From the NCBI GenBank assembly GCA_950097015.1, contig CATNEN010000001.1, positions 9,109,001 to 9,173,000 of the forward strand: a stretch of DNA of 64,000 nucleotides. Reading direction: 5' to 3'. The stretch is from Macrostomum hystrix. Lineage: Eukaryota > Platyhelminthes > Macrostomidae. The notes below the pieces were generated by a model. That model was not told the DNA's origin. It made no database searches and worked only from the letters and a program-made list of their open reading frames with translations. Positions 1-11,685 of this stretch are shown here, one piece after another. A program made the translations under genes and the position numbers. Positions within the stretch are counted from its first letter, which is position 1. Each line of letters opens with the position of its first letter.

Positions 1-146
1 GTTGTAATAAGCCATCCTGCCAGATGTATTAGCTGGCACATTGTGCTGCTGCAGGGGTATCTGTTGCAGCTTTTGCTGCTGTAGCAGTATCTGCGGCGGC
101 TGCGGTGGAGCAATCATCGGGTGTCGAAACTCCGAGGTCGGATCAG

Positions 147-189
<43 letters not shown>

Positions 190-3100
190 GGCGGAATTAT
201 CAGTTCTAGGCGGCTGGAATTTGCACTGGAACAGCCGATGCCAGGCCTTCATAGTTTTATTGCTCCACACCCACAGCGAGAACGAGATACCGATGATCAG
301 GGACGTCAGGTACTTCAGCATGATAAACTCGAAGCGTGGCTCGCTAGAACTAGCGGCGGCTAGATTGGCAGCTAGGGCGGCGAAAGTCGGATCCGATGCC
401 AACGCTTCGGCGGTCATGGCGTCGACAGTTTCGTGTTGACTTAGCCGACTAGTGAGGCCCAGATATTCGTGTGTGCCACCGGAAGCGGTGGCTGCGGCAA
501 TGGCTGACACCATTGAGGCGAAGTTGGCAGCTTCGGCTGGGCACAGAATGCGATAGTCTGAGCACATCCTCTGCCACCAGCCGATCATCCAATTGGGCAA
601 TTCGGCAGCCTCGTAAATCCAGATGCCCAGCGTGACGAAGGCGGGCACAATGTACAGAGCGCCGAGGAAGCCGATGCGCATAATGAGCTTCTCGAATTTC
701 TCAGTCCGGCCGGCACTCTGACGTTTAACAAATCGCCGAATTTTGATAAGCGAAGCGAAGCCGACGAGTAGAAAGACGACGCCGAGAAGTAGAAAGATTG
801 AACTGGGGATGATCAAAAATCCCAGTAGGATGTCTCGATTGGTGATGCCAGTGAAACAAATACCTGCGTTTGGGACATTTTCGTAGGGTTAGGATAAAAA
901 GCGACTTTTATTAGTGATGAAAATTGTCGGAGGGATTTCTAATCGGGATATTGTTTTAAAAGGGATTATCGATTGATAGATTATTTTATAATAGAACTAT
1001 CGATGGGGATATTATTCCACAAGGGTATTACAGATAGGGATACTATTCCGCCACGGGATAATGAAGTGAATTATTTTTAGCCAGAGGATTAAGGATGGGG
1101 ATATTATTATGCCATGGGATTTTCGATGGGAAAATTATTCAACCAGAAGATTAACGAAGGAGATATTATTTAACCAGGGGATTAACAATGGAGATATTAT
1201 TTAACCAGGGGATTAACTATTGGGATATTATTTAACCAGGGGATTAACGATGGAGAAACTATTCAAACAGAAGATTAACGATGAGGATAATATTTAACCA
1301 AGGGATAAACGATGCGGATATTATTTAACCAGGGGATTAACGATGGGGATATTATTTAACCAGGGGATAAACGATGAGGATATTGTTTAACCAGGGGATT
1401 AACAATGGGGATATTATTTAACCAGGGGATTAACAATGGGGATATTATTTGTAATTGACTTGATTAACGTTTGGGGCATTATTCCGCCAAGGGATTATGA
1501 AAAGGGATATTATTTCACAAAGGAATTGTCGATATGGATATACTTTCATCAGGGGATTATGGATGGGGTCCGGGGATATTGTATGGGATTAGAAAAGCGA
1601 ATAGGCAAGAAAAATAATAAAATAAATGTTTGGCAATGTGAATAGTTTTGATTACAAATTGGAAAGCGACAATGGCTCACCAGTCAGACTATCAGCTTCA
1701 ACTTCGCCCAAAATTAGCAGAGTGATGGTCATAGCGGCAGGTATAGCCCAGGCCAGAAAGTGAAAATAATGCGACAAATTCGAGATGGACTCCTGGGCCC
1801 ATTGGAACGAGCTAGCCAATAGCCAGGTGAATGTGAGTATTAGCCACCACAATGAACTGGCCATAGTGAAGAAATAGGACACCATAAACAGTATGGCACA
1901 CGGCGTATTCTGATTGGTTCCGCGCACCAGCACCCTGGTGGCATTAGGATTGTTCGGATTGGTTGCGCAGCTAACACTGTCGCCTAGAGCGAAGCCGGCA
2001 ATGTACACAGCCGAGATCATGCAGTAGCACATGATGATGTAAACAAACGGTCGCTCGGGATATTGAAATCTGGTCCGGTCCAGCAGGAAGGTCAGAACAG
2101 ACAGAGAGGTAAATAAAAAGCAGACAACAGCCCACACTAGGACCCAGTGCCTAGCGAATCTTCTCTGCTCCTGGCTAGCAAAGAATGTTGAATTGCAGGG
2201 CAGACTGCAGCTGAATTCACTGCCGCCAATCCTAATTGGATTCACTTTAGGCTTTGGCGTTAGCACTGCTGGACAGTGAAATCCTAGCTTATCTTTGGTC
2301 GTTGGCTTACTAGTTGACTCTCTAGTTTCTGTTGTATTGTCATTGATGCACAGTTGATTCTCCGTGTAGTATTGAAACTGATCGCAGCGGAGAGCATCGG
2401 ACCACTGTGTGAAATAATGACAAATTGTGGACTTTAATTAAAAATCCTATTAAGCTTTTTTGTGAATAGCTTCTATGAATAGCATTTTTATATATGAAAG
2501 ATAAAACAGCTATTTATTCACTTATATTGAAAATAAAAAAACAGTAAAATAATATTGCAAGAGAAAAAATTGCTTTTTTGGAGGATGGGCCTCAATTTTG
2601 TTTCACAAAACCAGCAATAAAAAGAGATTTGCATTTTTAGATTTACAAAAAAAATGTTTTATTTGGGGTATAGCCTTAGAGAGATGAATAAGAGAGAAAC
2701 TATTGAGTACTTCATGTGTTGAATATTCCTAACTGCCTATCAATTGTTACTATTAATGAATCTTTCTAGAATTTGAATTGAATAAGGTTGAATTTTTTAA
2801 TATGTCCTGCTGTCCTTTATCACATACTTTTTAATGCATTGAGCAAAATTTTTTTATACTATACATTGCATTGTGCATTTCAGTGATAAAAAATGAATTG
2901 TGACCTTTGTATGTGTTGTGTTTTATTAGTACACTTTAGATTATGTATGCTTAAGCCTACACTTATTCAAAAGGTGGGTGCTTACAACATGTGACTATGC
3001 CCATGCCCCTGCATGTACAATGCCCACCCTCTGCACTTGTTAACTAATAAGTGTACCAACCCTTATGCTTTGCTGTAATTGTTTTTGTGACCCACTACTT

Positions 3101-4751
3101 CACAAAGTAATACTTCACAAACTTTCTATATCTCTTCACAAAGTATTGTGAAGTATTAGTCTGGTTATTACAGACCAAACCAAATTGTTGACAAATTAAG
3201 TTATAGGGTAATGTATCATCAACCAAACAAGAATGTGTATTTTTTTAACTTCAAACCTAAGCTACAGATTTTCTATTTAAGATATGATGATAAATCAAAA
3301 GCCAAGTTATAGAAAACAGTTACATCTTTCTAAAAAGTATCTGCTTTTGCTATTTTATCAAATAGAAGAAAAGTTTTTCCTGCTTTTTATCTAAAACCAA
3401 ACAATGATTTTCATGTATCTTCAAACCAAACAGAGAATTTGATGTTTGGTTTTACAATTTGAGTGAGTGGTTTAATCTTATTTTAAGGAGTGAACTATCA
3501 TGAATTATGTAATTTGAAAGTATTTTTCATGCTCTATAAATAACTACATTTATGGTCATTTAATTGGCAAGCAACCACATACAATCTTCGTCTAAAGTAC
3601 ATACTGAAAAAAAGTTGTTAAAAAGTATGCTTTTGCAGTAAAAATTTCTACTGAAACATCAATATCTTTTTTTCCTCTTAATGCTTCATTGCACATCATG
3701 CCTCAGCTTGTAGATAATTTCTTCAACTTTCAAATTAGTTGTTCTGTGAAACACGATAGCTTGTTTCTGTCTTGCACGAGACCAAGGAAGAGGTCAAAAT
3801 TCTTGTTCGGTTTTGAAGATACACTGTTCGGTTGATGATACATTACCCTACAATGATTGGGAATTGATGATTAACTTTTATACTTTATTTTCATTACAAC
3901 TCTCAATAATCTTGAAAATGTTGGGCTTGGGTTCAGTAGCCATGAGATCACATAATGATTGTAGATAAGATTGATAATATTTATATTTTATAAGATTTTT
4001 GTTAATATAAAATAAAATAAAATAACCATAACATAACCATGATGATAATTAAATTCATAATCACTTTGACAATATTTCAATGCCAGTCAACTAGCTAAAT
4101 TGTTCAATATCTTTTTATTTAAATTTTTGTATTAATTAACTACAATTGGATGAGCAGGTATCTCTTTTGACAAAACACATTTGTAAAACACATAAACTGA
4201 AGTAGTAAAGTTAGTGCTAAAAATGCTGAACACTAAATTGAGTTAGAATAAGATACCTAAATTAAGGATTTACAAAAGAGAATTATGACTTCTAGGCCAC
4301 AAAAATTATATGTTATGTAAAAAACAATTCAACATATAATTTTTTTACTTACCCTAAAGTTAAACTTCAACATAACCGGTTCACATCTCATTTTATTTTC
4401 CTCACAAAGAGATCGGCAGGGTTTCAGATGAGTTCGCAGCACATTACAAACAGGAAAGTACATCACACACAGAAATAACTTTAATGTAGGACTGCACTTG
4501 ACATTGATTAATGGTTTGTAGCTTTCTATATCTCTATCAGCTTCTTCTTGGGTTAGGTGACCAAGAACATTTGGGAAAGATGTTCTGTTGTATGGAAGAT
4601 CAGTGCAAACTTTAGATTGTAAGGCCATGCAATCCTGCCTTGGCTCATATCTGCTATCTTGTTCAAGAGAAGAAACTACAGAGCTTGAATAACACAAGCA
4701 GACAAAATAAAACACACATAAAATAATAAAGATTTGTTTAGTCGCCGTCAT
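1..4751 (-). CDS. fz: Frizzled receptor (Wnt receptor), C-terminus cut by window edge
   Basis: Seven-pass Wnt receptor of the plasma membrane. Inferred exons: complement(1-863, 1681-2404, 4353-4751), giving 662 codons open to the window edge. Exon 1 (start ATG at 4749-4751) encodes a hydrophobic signal peptide and most of the cysteine-rich domain with eight cysteines. Exon 2 adds the last two (LRCDQF, NQLCIND), making the family's ten, and then runs TM1 to TM4-5 (SSLWWLILTFTWLLA, YFHFLAWAIPA). Exon 3 starts GICFTG and encodes TM5-TM7. The Dishevelled-binding motif KTxxxW is present as KTMKAW after TM7, followed by an alanine run of about 11 residues and a Gln-rich tail. All junctions preserve frame, for example KFNFR/WSDALRC. 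The subfamily (Fz1/2/7, 5/8, 4, 9/10) is not resolved. The gene is divergent from the coiled-coil gene at 5241. Confidence 0.94.
945..1475. repeat. 31-bp minisatellite in frizzled intron 2
   Basis: Imperfect tandem repeat with a unit close to ggggattaacgatggggata plus ttatttaacca, about 31 bp. It is best preserved at 1140-1450 and degenerates at both ends. It lies wholly in the intron 864-1680. Confidence 0.85.
3204..3850. mobile_element. MITE with inverted termini and TA duplication, in frizzled intron 1
   Basis: The left end TAGGGTAATGTATCATCAAC at 3204 is mirrored by its reverse complement ending at 3850; the match extends to about 26 bp with one mismatch. If the flanking TA is the target duplication, the element is 3206-3848. 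Sub-terminal segments containing 'aaaccaaac' and 'gttcggtttt' are also partly complementary. No ORF is present. TA duplication and size suggest a non-autonomous Tc1/mariner-type MITE. Confidence 0.75.
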
Positions 4752-5240
4752 TTCACTGTTTATAAATATGAAAAAATATTTACTGCAGCAACCAGATTGC
4801 CTTAAGGCCTATTTCATTCTTATTATTGTGCTTTTTTACTCTAGTTTTCGAAAGCTTTAAAGTCAGCGCTTTGTTATTATACTAATAAATGATCGGCCCA
4901 AAAGACAAAATAATGAATATATTATCTTGTCTACCCTAATTGCAAGCCAATATACAAATTGGTATTTTAATTTTCTATTCGTTTTATTTTTTGAAGGTGC
5001 GTCTCATAAACGTAAAAACAAAACAAAATGTAAAAATCTGGTTTACGAAGTTTTTTGATTTGCGTGTTAAATAATTTAAGTTTTTATAATGTGTAGCACA
5101 CAACTTCTGATAACTTCTGAAAACTTGCCTTACCCTGTTTGTAATTTTGCATTTTCAAGTGACGCATATCTGCTATTAAAATATCGGCTTAGTTTCGATT
5201 ATCGCTTTATCTGCTATTACAGCGTTGCATTTAGCTAAAA
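4752..5240. other. Intergenic region between divergent genes
   Basis: AT-rich stretch of 489 bp between the start codons of frizzled (minus) and the coiled-coil gene (plus). It must contain both promoters or one bidirectional promoter. I see no clear TATA box or other identifiable element. Confidence 0.5.
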
Positions 5241-8200
5241 ATGCCTCAAGGAAAAGCAAGTCCACGTAGTTCCAAATCCGGTTTCGAATCTTTGTCACAG
5301 TAAGTCTAATAGTCTTTGTCACAGTATAGCTTTGCATTCTATTTCTACATAAACGAACTATTACAATTGGTCATTTATGGTATCGTACTAATGGTAAACT
5401 AGTTGCTACTTGGCACTTGCTACACTAGTTCTAGTTGTATCTTCTAAAATTTTAGTTTGTAAGTCACTCAGTTATTACTCTGTCATTTTTAGAAAGGCAT
5501 TGAATCGAAATCTACTAAAATGTTTTTAATTTTTGACAGCATTGTTTTTATGAGCCTTTCTCAGTGTTCTCTTTATTCCTAATTCTTTATTTAAACAATA
5601 TTCTATTGATTTTACAGCTGAAAAAACACTGTCGCATATTATAGTATTTAACTGTTAAATTTTAGATAAATAACTAATAGGCTGATGTGAAAGGTTCTGT
5701 AGAATCTTTTTTTGCACCATTGCTTCATATTATAACAAAAATGATCTTCCCAGGCAATCCTTCGGCGAGTCGTTCTCATACACGTACAGCACCTATGGCT
5801 CCGGCTCCGAACCAGACTACATTATGCTGGAGATTCGCATCAAGCAGCAAGCCGATGACATCTCCCAGCTGCAGAAATTTAATCGAAAACTATCGGAAGA
5901 CCTTGAACTAGAACGATGTCAGGGCATGCAGCGATTAAGGAAGCTGGAATCAGCGGCTAAAGCCGGTAAATAGATCTTCCTTATTAATAGTTTTCGCTCA
6001 TGGTAGGCAGCCCTGCTAATTTCGCTGACTCTTATCCTATAGAGGCGCTTTCACAAACAATTGTGAAATTGTGAAGCTGTTTCACAAACAGCTTTCACGT
6101 TCTTACAGTGCTGTGTGAATGAACTCTATAATGTGTAAATTGCTCAGAGCTCAGGGACTTCCGTGTGCGAGTCGGAATGTAGCACTCCGTTTTCAACCCT
6201 CGTTTTCCCTAATTGTATATAATGCAGTGCAGTCAACAAGCTTTGTGTAATAATTTTTTTAGCCGAAAAACGAATCCAAGAGTTGTCGGTTGAGCTGGAT
6301 CGTTCTAGGGAGACACTGAAGCACTACCAGGATCTGCTAGAAGCTCAAGAGAATCAAATGCAAGAGCTGGCTGCCAGTAAGGAGGTGCAGGACGATCGCA
6401 AAAGAATCGAAGCCAGGATACAACAGCTGGAGGCTGACATCGCTCAGGGCAAGGAGGAGATGAAGAATGGAAATTATGAGAGCACTCAGCAGAGAGCGGC
6501 TATCAGGAAGGCACAGGAGGAAAAGTGCATTGCTCAGGTATTATTGATTTATTTGTTTACTCCGTTTTTTCTACAACTCTTTTGAGCTTGTTGGGCTACA
6601 ACTCCTCCCACAATCCCATTCTCGTAACACACACTCTTTCTGCCCACAACCCCATTTTTAACACCCTGTCTCTATGCCCACAACCCCATTTTTAACACCC
6701 TCTCTCTATGCCCACAACCCCATTTTTAACACCCTCTCTCTATGCCCACAACCCCATTCTCTCAAACCCTCTCTCAGCCACAACCCCATTCTCTCAAACC
6801 CTCTCTCTGCCACAACCCCATTTCTCAACACCCTCTCTCTGCCACAACCCCATTCTCTCAAACCCTATCTCAGCCACAACCCCATTCTCTCAAACCCTCT
6901 CTCTGCCACAACCCCATTCTCGTAACACACAATCTTTCTGCCCACAACCCCATTTTTAACACCCCTCTCTATGCCCACAACCCCATTCTCTCAAACCCTC
7001 TCTCAGCTACAACCCCATTCTGTCAAACCCTCTCTCAGCTACAACCCCATTCTCTCAAACCCTCTCTTAGCCACAACCCCATTCTCTCAAACCCTCTCTC
7101 AGCTACAACCCCATTCTCTCAAACCCTCTCTCAGCTACAACCCCATTCTCTCAAACCCTCTCTCAGCCACAACCCCATTCTCTCAACACCCTCTTTCTGT
7201 TTACACCCCCATTTTTAACACACTCTCTATGCCCACAACCCCATTTTCTCAAACCCTCTCTCTGCCCATAACCACACTGCCATTTCCTTAACACACTCTG
7301 CTACAACCCCATTCTTTTAACACCCTCTCTGCCACAAGCCCATTCTTTCAACACCCTCTCTCCCAAAAGCCCACAACACCATTTTTAAACACCCTCTCTC
7401 TGACCGCTACCACAAAACCGTCTCTGCTCACAAACAAGAACTCTTCGAAAGCAATTCTCTGTCACTTGAATTAAATTACAAACTCGCGTCACTGCTCAGT
7501 TTCTATCCATTTCAACCCCAATGCCACAATCCAGCGGCTACTCGAAGCCAGCGAGAAGGAGCGGCGTGACCTTGAAAAGAAGCTGCACGAGTTGGAGCGA
7601 CTCAATCAGCGTCAGGAGAAGGCTCTCGACGGTGCCGCTCAGGGCTGGGTTAAAAAAAATCACGAGATGGACGTCATGTGCGAGGAGCTTCGCTGGCGAA
7701 TGGTTAGTTTACTCATAGTAGTACTTATTACATGTTTTTTTCATTTTTAGGTTAACAAAATTCTATGAAAACGAGAATTGTAGTGGTGCACTTCTACTTG
7801 TACGAGAACATTTAAGTAGTTGCTACCGATCAATTTTTTATCAATAAAATGATTGATTGTAATCTCTTTTTGCAAGAAAATTATTGCCAATAAGAATCTT
7901 GCTGTTTAGCTTGAGCTTGACTCCTTCACCGAGAGGTCTGAAGTTCGAATCTATAAGGCATCTATAAAGTAGTAGCAAAATTTGCTGGAGTAGAAATTTG
8001 AGTGCGTTTGGCGGTCCATGGACAGAAAAGCTGTACACAGCTTCTGTCCAATGTACGCGACTCATTTTTTCTTAACTGCTCGAAACTTCTTACAGGTGGA
8101 CTCAAAGACAATCGGCGCCCACAGCAAGCGGGCCAATGATGGCAAATCAGTCGATGCTTCGAAGAAGCCTCAAACTCGATCAGATCAGAGGCCCAAGACA

Positions 8201-8302
8201 GTTGCATCTGCCGACAAGAAGCCAAATACAGGCACACCAGCAACTGCAGCGGTCAACAACAGTAGCAGCAACAATGTCGGCAAGAAAAAGCAAAAGCAAT
8301 GA
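5241..8302 (+). CDS. Coiled-coil protein of unknown function, 306 aa
   Basis: I do not recognise the family. Inferred exons join in frame: 5241-5299, 5754-5965, 6263-6537, 7535-7702, 8096-8302 (307 codons with the TGA stop). The N-terminus is Ser/Gly/Tyr-rich (MPQGKASPRSSKSGFES, then SYTYSTYGSGSEPDY). Residues of about 45 to 235 are strongly heptad-like and charged (LEIRIKQQADDISQLQKF, AEKRIQELSVELDRSRE, LEKKLHELERLNQRQEK), so a long coiled coil is likely. The C-terminal 70 residues are Lys/Asn/Ser/Thr-rich low complexity ending KKKQKQ. There is no signal peptide or membrane segment. An AATAAA at 8546-8551 could be the poly(A) signal. A structural or cytoskeletal role is possible but only inferred. 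Splice sites are all GT-AG. Confidence 0.8.
6600..7395. repeat. 32-34-bp pyrimidine-rich minisatellite in intron
   Basis: Tandem units of the type ccacaaccccattctctcaa plus accctctctcag, with variants 'tatgcccacaaccccatttttaacaccctc'. More than 20 copies in the intron 6538-7534. Spurious ORFs of 80-158 aa run through it. Confidence 0.9.
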
Positions 8303-8545
8303 CAGTTTGGCTATTTGTACTTTTATTGATGAAGTTGAAAACGTGATCATCAATGTATATTCTATACTATAGCATATTCTCCAATTGATCAAGAAAGTCC
8401 ACGAACACGTTCTTGTTTGACTTGTTCTAAACGAATTTTCACCTGCTGACAAATTTACAATTGAACAGTTAGATTTTTACTGCTTCAAATTTTTTAATGA
8501 AAAGATGCTCAATTATTGTTGTGATATTTTCTTGTTTCAGTTTTT

Positions 8546-8551
8546 AATAAA
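8546..8551 (+). promoter_or_regulatory. Candidate poly(A) signal AATAAA
   Basis: AATAAA lies 244 bp after the coiled-coil gene stop and before the DECR2-like start at 8695. It is placed as expected for the upstream gene; no direct proof. Confidence 0.4.
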
Positions 8552-8694
8552 AAATTAAATTTAAGCTAACGGATTTCGCGTTTTTTTTTTAAATACTAGG
8601 CTTTTGAATAAAGCTATGTAGACTACGTAAGTAAAAAAACAGTTTGCAAAACGCGGTTGTTTTATACTTTTCAGTGGGAATAATTAGCCCAGTC

Positions 8695-10708
8695 ATGAGA
8701 TCAGCGGAAACTGTTGCTTTTATTACTGGTGGCAGCACTGGCATTGGGCTCTGCATCGCTGAGACGTTTTTAAGGTAAATCAAATAAAAAGCATAATATA
8801 AACACGATTCTATCAAAAGAAAAAAATTATTTTCGATGTCTAGTAATGTTTTTTAGTTAAACAGTGGTTAGAAACTTCAGATTTAGTATAGACCGTAGAC
8901 AAGATTTTTCGTATCTCCTATAAACGAGAAGACTAAAGAACGTCGTGATTACAAGGCAGGTTTTTTAGATTTGAGTTTCAGCTCATTGATTAATAGTACA
9001 ACATAAGTTAATTTTGGGTTTTGTATAGTAGACTAGATTATTCGTACCCCCTTTAAACGAGAACACTTTAGAACTTCCTGATTTCAAAGCAGGCTTTCTC
9101 GATTTGAGTTTCAGTTTATTGATTGATAGTTAAACATTAATTATATTAACTCCGATTTAGTATAGTAGACTAGATAATTCGTACCCCCTTCAAACGAGAA
9201 GACTTAAGAACGTCTTGATTACAAAGCAGTTTTCTTCGATTTGAGTTTTAGTTTATTGATAGTTAACATTAGTTAATTTCCGATTTAGTATAGTAGACTA
9301 GATTATTCGTACCCCCTTTAAACAAGAACACTTAAGAACGTCCTGATTACAAAGCAGGGTCTCTTTTGTTCTCTATTTTCAGTTAAAAAAAAATTTTTTT
9401 TTGAAAGTGTATAACAATCACTTTTTAGAGCCGGTACTAAAGTTTTCATTATCAGTCGCAAACAGGAGAATCTAAAAGCTGCAGCGGAAGTGTTCGGAAA
9501 AGCCGGCTTCACTGATGCGCAGTTTGGATTCGCCAGTGTGGATGTTCGCAAAGTGAGTTTTAGTGAAATGTACAAGTTTACTTTATACACGTGGATCTAA
9601 CACAGCAATATTTTTTCTTCAGTTTTCGGAAGTCTCAACAGCCGTTAAAGAATGTTTAAACAAATTCAAGCGATTGGATTATCTAGTAAATAGTGAGTTA
9701 AATTCGATTGTAGCTTTCATGTAGACACTAAACTAAACAGCTCATATACCAGAAAAATAATTTTCGGAGTTCTTTAACTCGCAACTTTCTAAATTTCATG
9801 TCTTGCAATAGGTTTAGTATCAGAGAATACTTAATCACAGGTATGAAAACCGGTGTCACACAATTAACCGCACGAAAAAAAGTTTTTAAACTGCAAATCA
9901 CACGTACAGTAGCAAGTTTAAGAGCTATAGGACTATACGAGCGAACGTTACACCACAAGTGTCAGAATCACAAGGGAGTTAAAGCTGTACTTAGTTATAC
10001 CCGACAGTTGCGGGAGTTGAAATATTTTTTGGAACAATAAGCCCAGTATCTCTACAAAGATTTTATAAACTTAATTTGATCGGTCTGTTTCAGTTGGATA
10101 AAACGGCCCTATTAAGGGCAGTATAATGTGTCAGTAATGTATTATGTTTTTAACTGATTATGTTTTTTCCTCCACCTTTTATTTCAGGTGCGGCAGGGAA
10201 TTTCATGTGCCCAGCTGCAAACCTGACACCTAACGGTTTTCGCACCGTCGTAGAAATCGATTTAATCGGCACTTTCAACGCCATCAAAGCCGCCTTCGAC
10301 GCCTGGATGTGCGAAAACGGAGGTGTCATCGTTAACATCACCGCCACTCTACACCTGGCCGCCATTCCTGGCCAGGCACACGCCGGCGCCGCCAAAGCTG
10401 GCATAGACGCTCTAACGCGACACCTCGGCGTGGAATGGTCGTGCCGACCGAAACCTGTCCGCGTGGTGGCCGTAGCTCCGGGCCCGGTCTCCGACACGCT
10501 GGGTTTCGATAAACTCGGTGGCGCAGGACTGGATCCGCGCTATCTGGTCACCAAAGCTGAGGTAGCCGACATTGTGGTTCGGCTTCTGTGTCGCTCGTCT
10601 GAAGGCGGCGCGGCTATCAACGCGCAGACTCTGGTGCTGGATCGGGGTCAATACCTAGCGTTTCCGTTTTTCGACGCTGCATCGGCAGCCTCAGGTGCTA
10701 AACTGTGA
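8695..10708 (+). CDS. DECR2: Peroxisomal 2,4-dienoyl-CoA reductase (DECR2-like)
   Basis: Short-chain dehydrogenase/reductase that uses NADPH to reduce 2,4-dienoyl-CoA during peroxisomal oxidation of unsaturated fatty acids. Inferred exons: 8695-8774, 9429-9552, 9623-9692, 10188-10708, giving 264 aa; human DECR2 is somewhat longer (292 aa), mostly at the N-terminus. The Rossmann motif TGGSTGIG is at residues 11-18. The DECR-type block NSAAGNFMCPAA is formed across the exon 3/4 junction. GGVIVNITATL, the HAGAAKAG active-site helix with its lysine, and VAPGPVSDT follow. The last residues GAKL end in the tripeptide AKL, a classic PTS1 peroxisomal import signal, the same ending as mammalian DECR2. 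An AATAAA at 11089-11094 could end the transcript. Neighbours share no obvious pathway. Confidence 0.93.
8877..9350. repeat. Four tandem copies of a ~130-bp unit in DECR2 intron 1
   Basis: The landmark 'gatttagtatagtagactag' or a variant occurs near 8880, 9030, 9160 and 9285. Each is followed by 'ttcgtaccccctttaaacga' and 'tgattacaaagcagg'. Spacing is about 125-150 bp. The last copy is close to the exon 2 acceptor. Confidence 0.8.
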
Positions 10709-11685
10709 TTTCCTACGCTATATATTCACACGCTATATATTCACAATCTGTTTCACAGCGAGTACCTAAATCATGCCCTGATATTTTCAACTTTGTTAAA
10801 GTAACGACTTTCGTTAATTAAAAAGTAACGATCTAAACTAGTTAAAGCTATTCCTTAGTTTTAAGACAAAAAACATTCAGTAAAGGTAGCATTGCAACTG
10901 AGAAAACTGTAGAGGTAATTATAAAATTATCCTTTTTTTGTATCAGACATATTTCGTTGAAACGCAACACTGATCTCTTTTTGAGATTTTTGATTTTGAA
11001 ATTAGCATTTGATTTTTGCTTTTCGTCTGATGTTCTACGAGTAGCTAATATTAGACTATAATTTCTGTCATAATTAAACACTATTTTTAATAAACAAAGA
11101 ATCTACCAACGTACTTAGTTATGTACTACTAAAAGTAATAAGAAATGACTGAGAAAAAAACTAATTATGGTTTTCGTGTTATTTTTTTCACTCAAGCTAC
11201 TGCACAATTTGTCATACACACGAATGAGCAAATTCAAATGCATTCAACGGTGCTCTAATCAAATCAAAACAGAACCACAATCGGACATTTATTTAACTAG
11301 TCAAGAAAGAATGCTTTAAACACCACTGCAGACAGTGGGACTTTGCATAGTTAGGCTTTTGAAGTTCTTGTAAACACGACAAAAAAGAAATAAGCAAATT
11401 AGTAAAAATTTTAGGATGTGAAACACTGCGCAACACCAAATAGAAGCATTTTAGACATATAGAGCTTTGATCATAAATCACCATTTTGAAAGTAGCAGAC
11501 AGATAAGTTAACTTGGTTTATTTGAGAAGATTAAAAAATTAACCCATTATTCTATGGCTTAAAATAAAAGTCTCACCGAAATATAAAAACTAGACTTGAA
11601 TAGTACTTCAGTATAAACAATATGATGCGAAACATAATAAGAAATAGATAAATTACAGTTACAAATATTGACTTCAACACCCTAC
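10709..11685. other. Convergent intergenic region (DECR2 / ELAC2 3' ends)
   Basis: AT-rich 977 bp between two convergent genes. It contains AATAAA on plus at 11089-11094 (for DECR2) and TTTATT on plus at 11517-11522, which is AATAAA on minus, 164 bp past the ELAC2 stop. I see no gene, RNA or transposon in it. Confidence 0.5.

Noticed and set aside
41-439. Plus-strand ORFs of 132 and 80 aa
   Set aside because: Antisense to the last visible frizzled exon, caused by its CAG/CTG run.
6674-7291. Pro/His/Ser repeat ORFs on plus
   Set aside because: Intronic minisatellite of the coiled-coil gene.
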